Notes under the pieces: model-generated
Told to the model about the DNA's origin: nothing
The model's input: the letters and a program-made list of their open reading frames with translations, nothing else
Databases searched by the model: none
Part shown: in pieces, positions 8,112 through 17,005 of the stretch
Layout of the letters: each line of letters starts with the position of its first letter
How positions within the stretch are numbered: the stretch's first letter is position 1
NCBI RefSeq assembly: GCF_050870875.2
Contig: NZ_CP194041.2
Location: 4,030,001 to 4,094,000 of the forward strand
Direction of reading: 5' to 3'
Length of the DNA: 64,000 nt
Origin: Agarivorans sp050870875
Lineage (GTDB): Bacteria; Pseudomonadota; Gammaproteobacteria; Enterobacterales; Celerinatantimonadaceae
Translations under genes and position numbers: made by a program

Positions 8112-9521
8112 TTATGATTGCGGATTCGACCAAATTTCTGGATCAATTTGCTTTTGCAATTCTGGATGGTCCTTACTATCAAAGCAAGGAAGCTTACCCG
8201 CATCTAGTTGACGGTTATAATCTTTTGCCAGCTTAACCACAACGCCCGACAACATCAGGATCGCCACGAGGTTAACAATTGCCATCAGTCCCATGGATAC
8301 ATCGGCCAGGTTCCAAATAATATCAATTTTAACCACCGCACCAAACATCACCATCGCCAACACCAATAGACGAAAGATCCACAAACCAGCTTTATGATTA
8401 TGCTCAAGAAAAATCAGGTTAGTCTCTGCGTAAGAATAATTCCCGACAATTGAAGTGAAAGCAAAAAAGATGATCGCAACACCAACAAAATAGCTCCCCC
8501 AAGCACCAACTTGACTACTAAGCGCTTGTTGAGTGAGCGCAATCCCGCCACCCGCAAGAGACTCATTATAACTCAGCAAAATAATCGCCGCAGTGGCAGT
8601 GCAAATGACAATAGTATCGATAAATACCCCCAACATTTGCACATACCCCTGGGAAGCCGGATGCGGAGGATAAGGCGTCGCGGTTGCAGCCGCATTCGGT
8701 GCGCTGCCCATGCCTGCTTCGTTGGAAAACAATCCTCGTTTGATACCATTCATCATTGCGGCAGCGAAAGCACCAGCTCCCGCCTCTTCAAAACCAAAGG
8801 CCGAGCGGAAAATAAGACTAAACACCTCAGGCATCTTATCGATGTTGATTACCACAACCACCAAGGCAACTAAAACGTAGGCTAAAGCCATCACGGGCAC
8901 CACCAGTTCCGCGAATCGAGCGACACTGCGGATCCCGCCAAAAATGATCAAGGCTGCCGCCGCCACTAATACCAGGCCCACCAAGACCTTATCGAATCCA
9001 AAAGCTTCATTGAGAGCGGAAGCGATAGAATTGGCTTGCACCGCATTAAAAACCAGACCAAAGGCAACTATCAGGCAGATGGCAAAAACCACGCCCATCC
9101 AGCGTTTTCCTAAGCCTTGTTCCATGTAATAAGATGGACCACCACGAAAGTTACCATCGCTATCTTTTACTTTATACAACTGCGCAAGGCTACTCTCTGC
9201 AAAACTAGTCGCCATGCCCAGGAAAGCAATTAACCACATCCAAAATACCGCGCCCGGGCCACCCAGTGTGATAGCCACGGCAACCCCAGCGAGGTTACCA
9301 GTGCCGACTCGCGCGGCTAAACTCGTACATAAGGCCTGAAAAGAAGAAATACCACTAGCATCGCCCTTACGGCTAGACTTCATCACTGAGAACATGTGGC
9401 CAAAATGTCTAATCTGAATGAACCCAGTTCTAATCGTAAATAACACCCCTGAGCCAACCAATATATAAATTAGTAGATTTCCCCAAAGTACATCATTCAT
9501 CCAGTTTATAACTTCATTCAT
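8112..9521 (-). CDS. sodium:alanine (AGCS family) symporter
   Basis: A 469-residue inner-membrane protein with about ten hydrophobic helices. It matches the AGCS family, which imports alanine or glycine with sodium. Visible motifs: RVGTGNLAGVAVAITLGGPG near residue 70, GGPSYYMEQGLGKRWMG near 127, and GIKRGLFSNEAGMGSAPNAA near 265, the family signature. It is transcribed leftwards towards the pectate lyase and shares a 306-bp upstream region with the DUF3545 gene. No glycine riboswitch was recognised upstream. Substrate (alanine versus glycine) cannot be told from sequence. Confidence 0.93.
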   Translation of the reverse strand: MNEVINWMNDVLWGNLLIYILVGSGVLFTIRTGFIQIRHFGHMFSVMKSSRKGDASGISSFQALCTSLAARVGTGNLAGVAVAITLGGPGAVFWMWLIAFLGMATSFAESSLAQLYKVKDSDGNFRGGPSYYMEQGLGKRWMGVVFAICLIVAFGLVFNAVQANSIASALNEAFGFDKVLVGLVLVAAAALIIFGGIRSVARFAELVVPVMALAYVLVALVVVVINIDKMPEVFSLIFRSAFGFEEAGAGAFAAAMMNGIKRGLFSNEAGMGSAPNAAATATPYPPHPASQGYVQMLGVFIDTIVICTATAAIILLSYNESLAGGGIALTQQALSSQVGAWGSYFVGVAIIFFAFTSIVGNYSYAETNLIFLEHNHKAGLWIFRLLVLAMVMFGAVVKIDIIWNLADVSMGLMAIVNLVAILMLSGVVVKLAKDYNRQLDAGKLPCFDSKDHPELQKQIDPEIWSNPQS

Positions 9522-9815
9522 ACCTATTATTTACCTCTTTTTTGGACGTTGATGCCATACCTTCAACATACTGTTGCGGAGGCGAAGTTTAGAGAGGCAC
9601 CAATAACCATGCTTTGATATATAACAAAAACAAGATAAAAAAGCGCATATATATAAATAAAAGGCATTAACGCTATAAAACAACCACTTTAATCCTACAA
9701 AATAGCTATATGTTTTGCGATTTATAGTCAAAAAAATGCAGCTCAGAAACTTTTTTGTAACATTGGTATTTTACTTTCATTGAACCTGTGGTACTTATTA
9801 ACTGCAACAACATAC
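9522..9815. other. divergent intergenic region, symporter / DUF3545
   Basis: About 300 AT-rich bases between two divergently transcribed genes. It must hold both promoters, but I saw no operator or RNA element I could name. Confidence 0.4.
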
Positions 9816-9827
9816 AAGGAGATAACC

Positions 9828-9995
9828 ATGGATAGGCTAGACTTGGATACTGTTGAAACCAGCAAGGCTTCTCGCAGCTCAAACAAAAAGCGCAAATGGC
9901 GAGAAATTGAGGCAATAAAAGATAAAATCCGCTTACAGAAGGAACTACAGTCAATCGACCATAGTTTCGATCTTCATACCGAATACGAATATTAA
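9828..9995 (+). CDS. DUF3545 family small protein
   Basis: A 55-residue, highly charged protein starting MDRLDLDTVE with a central basic stretch SNKKRKWREIEAIKDKIRL that looks helical, and an acidic tail. This pattern matches the DUF3545 family of marine gammaproteobacteria, whose function is unknown. I chose the ATG at 9828 because a strong AAGGAG lies 6 bases upstream; a frame from 9780 merely extends into the leader. A terminator follows, so it is a one-gene unit. The KKRKW block may bind nucleic acid, but that is only inference. Confidence 0.75.
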   Translation: MDRLDLDTVETSKASRSSNKKRKWREIEAIKDKIRLQKELQSIDHSFDLHTEYEY

Positions 9996-10022
9996 TCTGT
10001 GACGAAATACGAATATGACAGG

Positions 10023-10045
10023 AAACCCGGTTAAGCCGGGTTTTT
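10023..10045 (+). terminator. terminator of the DUF3545 gene
   Basis: An 8-bp stem AAACCCGG / CCGGGTTT with a 5-base loop ends in a T5 tract, 28 bases after the stop codon. Confidence 0.88.
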
Positions 10046-10170
10046 ATTATATTCGCAACAGCCCCCCTTCAACGGAAGGGAGAAATCATCGAAGACTCAT
10101 CCTCTGCGGCACAAAAGTTAAACTATTTGACAATTTTTACGACTCACCTAATCTCGCCTACAAAAAAAGC

Positions 10171-10216
10171 GTGAGCTAAGCCTCAAGAACTGCAAACGAC
10201 ACATGCAAATTATAAT
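10171..10216 (+). promoter_or_regulatory. probable rbs promoter with a CRP-like site
   Basis: TATAAT at 10211-10216 is a perfect -10 box without a good -35. A degenerate CRP-like dyad (CGTGA, six bases, CCTCA; about 10170-10185) is centred roughly 45 bases before the predicted start, where an activator would be expected. A second candidate, TTGACA at 10127-10132 with TAATCT 16 bases later, is also possible. The assignment is tentative. Confidence 0.4.
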
Positions 10217-10230
10217 AATTAGCGCTAAAT

Positions 10231-10268
10231 TCTTCATCGAAACGTTTGCGCAAACGTTTCGATGAAGA
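10231..10268 (+). promoter_or_regulatory. RbsR-type operator: 38-bp perfect palindrome
   Basis: The two 19-base halves are exact reverse complements, centred between 10249 and 10250. Each half contains CGAAACG, and the core is CGTTTGCGCAAACG, typical of LacI/GalR-family operators that include RbsR sites. It lies just after the predicted start of transcription and 52 bases before rbsD, so a bound repressor would block the promoter. RbsR, encoded by the last gene of this operon, is the obvious ligand. Confidence 0.85.
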
Positions 10269-10320
10269 GTAAATCTAAATAAAAATCGTTCCCTAATCAC
10301 TGACAGAGATGATAACTATC

Positions 10321-10740
10321 ATGAAAAAAGCACCCCTACTCAATGCTGAACTGTCTTACATTATCGCCAAATTGGGCCATCAAGATCAGCTCTGTATCGG
10401 CGACGCTGGCCTACCAATCCCCGACAGCTGCCAACGCCTTGATCTCGCATTAACTAAAGGCATTCCTAGCTTTATTGACACCGTTAAAGCGGTACTTGGT
10501 GAAATGCAAATTGAAGCCGTGACTCTCGCCGAAGAAACCTTGAGCCATAGCCCACAGTTGCATGCACAGTTGCTCCAGCTAATCCAACAACAAGAGCAAT
10601 TATCGGGTCAGTTAATCCGCCTTAATTTGCTGAGTCATGAGACTTTTAAACAACAAACAGCAAGTGCAAAAGCCGTCGTCAGAACTGGCGAATTCACCCC
10701 TTACGCCAATGTTATTTTCCACGCAGGCGTGGTGTTTTAG
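10321..10740 (+). CDS. rbsD: D-ribose pyranase
   Basis: RbsD converts beta-pyranose to beta-furanose ribose so that ribokinase can use it. The 139-residue protein matches E. coli RbsD throughout: KLGHQDQLCIGDAGLPIP near residue 16, LTKGIPSF near 50, and the C-terminal RTGEFTPYANVIFHAGVVF. The ATG at 10321 gives the same N-terminus (MKK) as E. coli; an ATG at 10309 would add four residues. It is the first gene of rbsDACBKR, 52 bases after the 38-bp operator. Confidence 0.96.
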   Translation: MKKAPLLNAELSYIIAKLGHQDQLCIGDAGLPIPDSCQRLDLALTKGIPSFIDTVKAVLGEMQIEAVTLAEETLSHSPQLHAQLLQLIQQQEQLSGQLIRLNLLSHETFKQQTASAKAVVRTGEFTPYANVIFHAGVVF

Positions 10741-10765
10741 CCCTTTATCCGAATCTGGAGCTTTC

Positions 10766-12271
10766 ATGACTCAGCCGATCCTAGAACTCAACAATATCGA
10801 AAAGAGCTTTCCTGGCGTGAAAGCCTTAGATGGCGCTAGCTTGCGTGTTTATCCCGGTAAGGTAATGGCCTTATTAGGTGAGAACGGTGCAGGAAAATCC
10901 ACCTTAATGAAGGTGCTCACCGGTATTTATAGCCTCGATAGCGGCAAGATTAACTATCAAAATAAACCAGTCAGTTTTGATGGCCCTCGCGCATCGCAAA
11001 GCGCAGGTATTAGTATCATTCATCAGGAGCTCAACCTGATCCCTGAGCTAAGTATTGCCGAGAATATCTTTTTAGGTAGAGAACCTACTTATGTCTTTGG
11101 CGGAATCAATTGGCCACTCATGTATCAACAAGCCGACCGACTATTGGCTCGTCTCAAAATTCAACACAGCGCCAAACAATTGCTGGGTTCGATTAGTTTA
11201 GGTGAACAACAAATGGTCGAAATCGCCAAGGCGCTGTCCTTTGAATCCAAGGTGATCATCATGGATGAGCCCACCGATGCTCTCACCGACACCGAAACCG
11301 AAGCTTTATTTGCCGTGATCAAAGAGCTCCGAAACCAGGGCTGCGGCATTGTTTATATTTCCCACCGTTTAAAAGAAATATTTGAGATTTGCGATGACAT
11401 TACGGTGCTGCGTGACGGCAAATTTATAGGTCAACGCAGCATTGACGATATCGACGAAGATAGCATGATTGAAATGATGGTGGGGCGTCGTCTTGATGAG
11501 CAATTCCCTCGTATCAACCACCAGCATGGCAATACCTGCCTTGAACTAAAAGGCTTAAGTGGCTCCGGCATACGTCAAGTCAGTTTCCACTTAAATAAAG
11601 GCGAAATTCTCGGTATCTCTGGTTTGATGGGCGCAGGTCGAACTGAATTGATGAAGGTGATCTATGGTGCCCTCAACCGTGATTCTGGTGAAGTCTATTT
11701 AGAAGGAAAAGCCATTCACCCTTGCAGCCCACAAGAAGGCTTGGCCTTAGGCATCGCTTACATCTCGGAAGACCGCAAAAAAGAAGGCTTAGTTTTGGGG
11801 CTATCGGTCAAAGAAAATATGTCTCTATCTTGCCTGAAACAACTTTCTAATGGGCCACAATTGAAGCATGGCGATGAAATTATCGCCGTCGAAGACTTTA
11901 TCACGCTGTTCAATATCAAAACCCCCAGCCGTGAACAAATCATCGGTAATTTATCAGGCGGCAACCAACAGAAAGTAGCGATAGCAAAAGGCTTGATGAC
12001 CCGTCCAAAAATCCTGATTTTAGACGAACCCACCCGCGGCGTAGACGTCGGCGCCAAAAAAGAGATCTACCAATTAATCAATCAATTTAAGGCTGAAGGC
12101 ATGAGCATTATTTTAGTGTCTTCAGAAATGCCTGAAGTACTGGGCATGAGTGACCGAATATTGGTGATGCACGAAGGCACCATAAGCGGTGAATTTAGCG
12201 CCGAACAAGCCGATCAAGAGACACTAATGGCCTGCGCTGTTGGTAAAAAAATTAATGAGGACGCAGCATGA
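10766..12271 (+). CDS. rbsA: ribose ABC transporter, duplicated ATP-binding subunit
   Basis: A 501-residue protein with two ABC cassettes, the normal form in sugar transporters of the RbsA class. The first has Walker A GENGAGKST near residue 37 and Walker B VIIMDEPTDALTDTE; the second has the degenerate P-loop GLMGAGRTEL near 285, signature LSGGNQQKVAIAKGL and ILDEPTRGVDVGAKKE. It energises ribose uptake through RbsC. The start at ATG 10766 (TGGAG upstream) gives MTQPILELNNIEKSFPGVKA; the frame open from 10637 overlaps rbsD and is not used. It overlaps rbsC by 4 bases. Confidence 0.97.
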   Translation: MTQPILELNNIEKSFPGVKALDGASLRVYPGKVMALLGENGAGKSTLMKVLTGIYSLDSGKINYQNKPVSFDGPRASQSAGISIIHQELNLIPELSIAENIFLGREPTYVFGGINWPLMYQQADRLLARLKIQHSAKQLLGSISLGEQQMVEIAKALSFESKVIIMDEPTDALTDTETEALFAVIKELRNQGCGIVYISHRLKEIFEICDDITVLRDGKFIGQRSIDDIDEDSMIEMMVGRRLDEQFPRINHQHGNTCLELKGLSGSGIRQVSFHLNKGEILGISGLMGAGRTELMKVIYGALNRDSGEVYLEGKAIHPCSPQEGLALGIAYISEDRKKEGLVLGLSVKENMSLSCLKQLSNGPQLKHGDEIIAVEDFITLFNIKTPSREQIIGNLSGGNQQKVAIAKGLMTRPKILILDEPTRGVDVGAKKEIYQLINQFKAEGMSIILVSSEMPEVLGMSDRILVMHEGTISGEFSAEQADQETLMACAVGKKINEDAA

Positions 12272-13254
12272 ACAGCAAAGCCCTAGCGAAACAAAGCCCC
12301 CAAGCCCAAACATCAAGCATATTTAGTAAGCATTGGTTAATTGAGCAAAAATCGTTGATTGCGCTGATTTTACTCATCGTCGTCGTTTCAATACTAAATC
12401 CCAATTTTTTTACCCTAGATAACCTCCTTAATATTCTTCGGCAAACCTCTGTTAACGCCATTATTGCGGTTGGCATGACACTAGTGATTTTAACCGCAGG
12501 GATTGACTTAAGTGTCGGCTCTATCTTAGCCCTCTGTGGAGCCTTTGCCGCCTCAATGATTGGCTTGGAAATCCCCGTTTACATCGCGGTGCCAGCCGCA
12601 CTGTTAGCGGGAACAGCTTTAGGTGCGGTGAGTGGACTGATTATTGCGAAAGGAAAGGTTCAAGCTTTCATCGCAACCTTAGTCACCATGACTTTACTAC
12701 GCGGTGTGACCATGGTGTACACCGATGGCCGCCCCATCTCTACAGGCTTTACCGACGTTGCCGATAGCTTCGCATGGTTCGGTACTGGTTATATGCTGGG
12801 GATCCCTGTGCCTATTTGGTTAATGGCATTGGTATTTGCTGCGGTTTGGTACCTACTAAATCACACCCGCTTTGGTCGCTATGTGTATGCACTCGGTGGC
12901 AACGAGGCGGCGACTCGCCTTTCTGGAATCAATGTAGATCGCGTAAAAATTGGTGTTTACGCCATTTGTGGACTACTTGCAGCCTTAGCTGGCTTGATCG
13001 TCACCTCTCGGCTCTCCTCGGCTCAACCAACCGCAGGAATGGGCTACGAGTTAGACGCAATCGCTGCCGTGGTATTAGGTGGAACCAGTTTAATGGGTGG
13101 GAAAGGACGGATTATGGGTACCCTTATTGGCGCCTTAATCATTGGTTTTTTAAACAATGCCTTAAATTTATTAGACGTATCTTCGTACTTCCAAATGATC
13201 GCCAAAGCATCGGTGATTTTATTGGCAGTCATGGTAGACAACAAAAACAAATAA
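12268..13254 (+). CDS. rbsC: ribose ABC transporter permease
   Basis: A 328-residue inner-membrane protein with about eight to ten hydrophobic helices. It carries the BPD_transp_2 pattern: VGMTLVILTAGIDLSVGS near residue 68, GRYVYALGGNEAATRLSGIN near 208 and AAVVLGGTSLMGGKGRI near 270. It forms the ribose channel with RbsA and receives sugar from RbsB. An ATGA overlap with the rbsA stop indicates coupled translation. Confidence 0.96.
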   Translation: MNSKALAKQSPQAQTSSIFSKHWLIEQKSLIALILLIVVVSILNPNFFTLDNLLNILRQTSVNAIIAVGMTLVILTAGIDLSVGSILALCGAFAASMIGLEIPVYIAVPAALLAGTALGAVSGLIIAKGKVQAFIATLVTMTLLRGVTMVYTDGRPISTGFTDVADSFAWFGTGYMLGIPVPIWLMALVFAAVWYLLNHTRFGRYVYALGGNEAATRLSGINVDRVKIGVYAICGLLAALAGLIVTSRLSSAQPTAGMGYELDAIAAVVLGGTSLMGGKGRIMGTLIGALIIGFLNNALNLLDVSSYFQMIAKASVILLAVMVDNKNK

Positions 13255-13286
13255 TAGATAGAACCTCAACTACAAGGAACATCGTT

Positions 13287-14162
13287 ATGAACAAGCTCAC
13301 GACATTACTTTCTATGGCTGTACTTGGTACTGCGATCAGCACCACCGCCGCCGCCGATACTCTCGCGATGGTGGTATCAACCCTAAATAATCCATTTTTC
13401 GTATCGATGAAAGATGGTGCTGAAGCAAAGGCTAAACAACTCGGTTACGATCTGTTGGTCTTGGATTCACAGAATGACCCAAGCCGCGAGCTTTCCAACG
13501 TGGAAGACTTAACAGTACGTGGTGTAAAAGCAATTCTGATCAACCCAACTGACTCCGATGCGGTCTCAAACGCAATCCGCATCGCCAATCACGCCAAAAT
13601 TCCAGTATTAACGCTCGATCGCGGTGCTAGCCGTGGCGATGTGGTCAGCCATATCGCTTCAGACAATGTCGCGGGCGGAAAAATGGCAGGTGAATTTATA
13701 GTGCAGCAGGCTGGCGCAACTGCAAAAGTAATTCAGCTAGAAGGGATCGCTGGAACCTCCGCGGCACGCGAGCGTGGCCAAGGTTTTATGCAAGCGGTCG
13801 AAAGCAGCAAAATGCAGTTACTCGGTAGCCAACCAGCTGACTTTGATCGCACCAAAGGGCTGAACGTGATGGAAAATATGCTTGCTGCAAATCCTGATGT
13901 TAAGGCTGTATTTGCGCAAAACGATGAAATGGCGTTAGGCGCTTTGCGTGCGGTACAAGCCTCAGGCAAAAAAGTACTAATCGTTGGTTTTGATGGCACC
14001 GACGACGGTATTGCTGCAGTAAAACGCGGTTTGATGGCAGCAACGATTGCCCAACAGCCTGAAAAAATTGGAGCCCTAGGGATTGAGACTGCTGATAGAA
14101 TGTTAAAAGGTGAAACGGTAGAGAAATACATTCCAGTCCCTTTAAAAGTGGTCACAAAATAA
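13287..14162 (+). CDS. rbsB: D-ribose-binding periplasmic protein
   Basis: A 291-residue periplasmic binding protein. A signal peptide (MNKLTTLLSMAVLGTAISTT, cut near the AAA-D junction) precedes a type I sugar-binding fold beginning TLAMVVSTLNNPFFVSMKDG. Ligand-binding landmarks such as LDRGAS, AGTSAARERGQGF and FAQNDEMALGALRA are present as in E. coli RbsB. It delivers ribose to RbsAC and in enteric bacteria to the Trg chemoreceptor. The ATG at 13287 follows AAGGAA; the much longer frame from 12774 runs over rbsC and is spurious. Confidence 0.97.
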   Translation: MNKLTTLLSMAVLGTAISTTAAADTLAMVVSTLNNPFFVSMKDGAEAKAKQLGYDLLVLDSQNDPSRELSNVEDLTVRGVKAILINPTDSDAVSNAIRIANHAKIPVLTLDRGASRGDVVSHIASDNVAGGKMAGEFIVQQAGATAKVIQLEGIAGTSAARERGQGFMQAVESSKMQLLGSQPADFDRTKGLNVMENMLAANPDVKAVFAQNDEMALGALRAVQASGKKVLIVGFDGTDDGIAAVKRGLMAATIAQQPEKIGALGIETADRMLKGETVEKYIPVPLKVVTK

Positions 14163-14261
14163 GCCTAAAGAAGCACTTTACTTACAGCTAAATAATCAAC
14201 CGGAACTGAGCAGAACAAGCTTCCAGCTCAGTTCCATAAGTAGCAATCATCGAGGTAACAA

Positions 14262-15200
14262 ATGAGCAAATTGGTTATATTAGGCAGTGTCAATGCTGAC
14301 CATGTATTACAGGTGAATAGTTTTCCTCAACCAGGTGAAACCTTGCAAGGTAGCGGCTACCAAGTGGTTGCGGGCGGTAAAGGCGCCAACCAAGCCGTCG
14401 CAGCCTCACGCCTAGGGGCCGATATTGCCTTTATCGCCTGCATTGGAGACGACGCCTTTGGCCAGCAAAGCCGTATCAATTTTGCCAAAGACGGAATCAA
14501 TACCGAAGCGGTAATGGAAATCAGTCTCTGCCCTACTGGCATTGCTATGATTTTAGTTGCAGCAACTGGCGAAAATAGTATAGCCATCTCCGCCGAGGCA
14601 AATGCTCAGCTAACGCCACAACGCTTAGCCGCTCACACCTCGTTAATTGAGCAAGCCGATACCTTATTGATGCAATTGGAAAGCCCTATCGAAACGGTGA
14701 CCGCTGCGGCTCAATTAGCAAAACAGCACCAAACCCGAGTCGTACTCAACCCTGCCCCAGCAAGGGCACTTGATGATGACTTATTGGCTCTGATTGATAT
14801 GATCACCCCCAATGAGACCGAGGCCGAAGCGCTCACTGGGATCAAAGTGGTGAACGCCAGCAGCGCCGCTCAAGCCGCGCAAGTCTTACACCTTAAAGGT
14901 ATCCCTTGGGTATTGATCACGATGGGCAGTCAGGGGGCATGGGTCAGCCATCAAGGTGAAGGCCGGCTAGTTGCAGGCTATAAAGTCAAGGCGCTAGATA
15001 CCACGGCAGCGGGCGATACTTTTAATGGCGCCTTGGTCACCGCTTTATTAGAACAACAGCCGGCAGAATCGGCAATACGTTTTGCACATGCCGCTGCAGC
15101 ACTCTCGGTCACGAAATTTGGAGCCCAACCTTCAATTCCTGATCGACAACAGGTTTTTGAGTTTATTGCACAGCAAGATTCTGCGACTATAGTTAATTAA
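14262..15200 (+). CDS. rbsK: ribokinase
   Basis: RbsK phosphorylates D-ribose to ribose 5-phosphate with ATP, feeding the pentose phosphate pathway. The 312-residue protein shows both PfkB signatures: GGKGANQAVAASRLGADIAF near residue 42 and DTTAAGDTFNGAL near 252, whose aspartate is the catalytic base. NPAPAR and ITPNETEAEALTG are typical of ribokinases. It lies 99 bases after rbsB and 31 before rbsR; no terminator was seen in either gap. Confidence 0.97.
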   Translation: MSKLVILGSVNADHVLQVNSFPQPGETLQGSGYQVVAGGKGANQAVAASRLGADIAFIACIGDDAFGQQSRINFAKDGINTEAVMEISLCPTGIAMILVAATGENSIAISAEANAQLTPQRLAAHTSLIEQADTLLMQLESPIETVTAAAQLAKQHQTRVVLNPAPARALDDDLLALIDMITPNETEAEALTGIKVVNASSAAQAAQVLHLKGIPWVLITMGSQGAWVSHQGEGRLVAGYKVKALDTTAAGDTFNGALVTALLEQQPAESAIRFAHAAAALSVTKFGAQPSIPDRQQVFEFIAQQDSATIVN

Positions 15201-15231
15201 TAGTCTGATTAATCAGGAGAATTTAATCGCC

Positions 15232-16239
15232 ATGGCGACCATAAAAGATGTAGCGAAGCATGCTGGAGTCTCTACTTCAACGGTAAGCCATGTATTAAAT
15301 AAAACCCGTTATGTAAGCGAAGATATCATTCTTAGAGTGATGACCGCAGTCGATCAATTGCACTATGCACCATCGGCTCTGGCTCGTAGCTTAAAGGTAC
15401 AACACACCAAAACCTTCGGCATGTTGGTCACGACATCTACCAACCCCTTTTTCGGTGAAGTGGTTAAAGGCGTGGAGCGCAGCTGTTACCAACACGGCTA
15501 CAATCTAATTTTGTGTAATACCGAAGGTGACCAGGAGCGGATGAAATCAAACCTGGACGCCTTACTACAAAAACGGGTAGACGGACTACTACTCATGTGC
15601 GGCGAATTAGAAAACCCCGAATTCGATTTATTTAGCCGCCATCAACCAGTCCCAACGGTGGTGATGGACTGGGGTCCAGTCAACTTCCCCAGCGACAAAA
15701 TCCAAGATAATTCACTGCAAGGTGGTCAATTAGCCACCCAACATCTAATTAGCCAGGGCCATCGTCAAATTGGCTGCATTACTGGGCCTCTCGACAAACA
15801 AACTGCGCAACAGCGCTACGCAGGATTTTTGCGAGCGATGGAACAGGCGAAGCTACCAGTAAATCCAGCTTGGGTCGCCTCTGGTAACTTCGAATGCGAG
15901 GGCGGCGAGCAGGCATTTCGAGCCATTCATGCGAATGCTCCCCTGCCAAGTGCGTTATTCGTATCCAATGACATGATGGCCATGGGGGTAATTAATACCG
16001 CTAGCAAGCTCGGTATTAAGGTTCCTGAGCAACTCTCGCTGATCGGTTATGATGACATTAAATTAGCCAAATACATTACTCCCTCACTCACCACGATTCA
16101 TCAACCCAAACACCGCTTAGGGCAGCAGGCCGTCGATAGCCTACTAAGAAAAATAGAGTATCCCGGTCAACCAAACCAAATTATCCAGTTAGAGCCAAGC
16201 TTAGTGATCCGTGACAGCGTTCTGACTTATTCTGCCTAA
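15232..16239 (+). CDS. rbsR: ribose operon repressor, LacI family
   Basis: A 335-residue LacI/GalR-type regulator. The N-terminal helix-turn-helix (TIKDVAKHAGVSTSTVSHVL) and hinge helix (YAPSALARSLK) precede a periplasmic-binding-protein-like sensor domain from about residue 60. Position at the end of the rbs operon and similarity to enteric RbsR make ribose the likely inducer. The expected operator is the 38-bp palindrome at 10231. Since rbsR is co-transcribed, the operon should be autoregulated. ATG preceded by CAGGAG. Confidence 0.94.
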   Translation: MATIKDVAKHAGVSTSTVSHVLNKTRYVSEDIILRVMTAVDQLHYAPSALARSLKVQHTKTFGMLVTTSTNPFFGEVVKGVERSCYQHGYNLILCNTEGDQERMKSNLDALLQKRVDGLLLMCGELENPEFDLFSRHQPVPTVVMDWGPVNFPSDKIQDNSLQGGQLATQHLISQGHRQIGCITGPLDKQTAQQRYAGFLRAMEQAKLPVNPAWVASGNFECEGGEQAFRAIHANAPLPSALFVSNDMMAMGVINTASKLGIKVPEQLSLIGYDDIKLAKYITPSLTTIHQPKHRLGQQAVDSLLRKIEYPGQPNQIIQLEPSLVIRDSVLTYSA

Positions 16240-16245
16240 TTGAGG

Positions 16246-16270
16246 CTAAAAACCCGCTTCTTAGCGGGTT
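16246..16270 (-). terminator. terminator of the hemerythrin gene
   Basis: The stem AACCCGCT / AGCGGGTT with loop TCTT has an A run on its left, which reads as T's on the minus strand. On the plus strand it is followed by GATTC, so for rbsR it is only a weak terminator. Confidence 0.75.
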
Positions 16271-16284
16271 GATTCAAATCGATT

Positions 16285-16857
16285 CTAAACCGAATCGCCT
16301 GGGCTTTCCTCATGCGGTTCCGAGAGCTTAATCCGCTCAGCTAAAGCTTTATATTGCTCTTGCACTCGATGACCAAATAAAGGATCTTCGAAATTACCAT
16401 GTTGCCAGCTTTGCTCTATCGCCCGCCAATCGTCTTCCGTTAAATGTCTTTTTAAGGCCGGAAAGATCACCTCTTCTTCATAATTCAAGTGATCCCATTG
16501 GGCTTTAATAAATGCTTCTAATTTGTCGCTAAATTGATCCAGAGGAACCACCGCGTCCAATAAAATAATATCAATAATATCGCTGAGCTCAGCGGTCATC
16601 TCCAGTAAGTCGAGATGTTGCTGCTTTAGTTGCCCAGACAAGTCATCTTCGACAACTCGATACTTGGTATAATAATCGTAAATCAGATCTTCTTTAGGAT
16701 GATGGCAACGGTCAGCGTACTCTTGCATATAACTAATAATATGAGCAATTAATTTATATTTAACTGCTTTTTCGTTACGAATATGCTCCAGTTTCTGCTC
16801 CAACACTTTTAACAACTTGGCGATATTCTGATGGTCTTGATGAAGACTTTGTAACAT
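16285..16857 (-). CDS. hemerythrin HHE domain protein
   Basis: A 190-residue helical protein of the hemerythrin cation-binding family, which holds a non-haem di-iron centre binding O2 or responding to NO and oxidative stress. Candidate iron ligands are visible as LHQDH near residue 5, CHHPKEDLIY near 51, KQQHLDLLE near 79 and WDHLNYEEEVIFP near 120. The last ~25 residues are acidic and serine-rich. It is divergent from grcA, an anaerobically induced gene, across a 414-bp region with FNR-like sites and an inverted repeat. The exact role (O2 store, sensor, repair) cannot be told. Confidence 0.85.
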   Translation of the reverse strand: MLQSLHQDHQNIAKLLKVLEQKLEHIRNEKAVKYKLIAHIISYMQEYADRCHHPKEDLIYDYYTKYRVVEDDLSGQLKQQHLDLLEMTAELSDIIDIILLDAVVPLDQFSDKLEAFIKAQWDHLNYEEEVIFPALKRHLTEDDWRAIEQSWQHGNFEDPLFGHRVQEQYKALAERIKLSEPHEESPGDSV

Positions 16858-17005
16858 TGCTGCTCCTTAGCTAACCGCACTCTTAGATTCAGTATAAGGT
16901 ACTTATTATTTTTAGATTATTGCGCTAGATCGTCTATTAGACCGATTGCCTCTTTGCCTAGTTCACAAATTTTACAATCCCTGTTCAAGGCTTCGCAAAA
17001 CGAGC

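Noticed and set aside
8511..8873. 120-codon frame antisense to the symporter
   Set aside because: Lies wholly inside a well-supported gene and shows no family pattern; a composition shadow.
9522..9827. Glycine riboswitch before the sodium:alanine symporter
   Set aside because: The paired GGAGAG-type aptamer cores are missing.
10231..10268. PurR operator as the main identity of the rbs palindrome
   Set aside because: The core resembles PurR sites, but the outer arms and position at the rbs operon fit RbsR better; kept only as an alternative.
12774..13286. Long upstream extension of the rbsB frame
   Set aside because: It lies over rbsC in another frame and has a composition foreign to binding proteins; a signal peptide begins at 13287.
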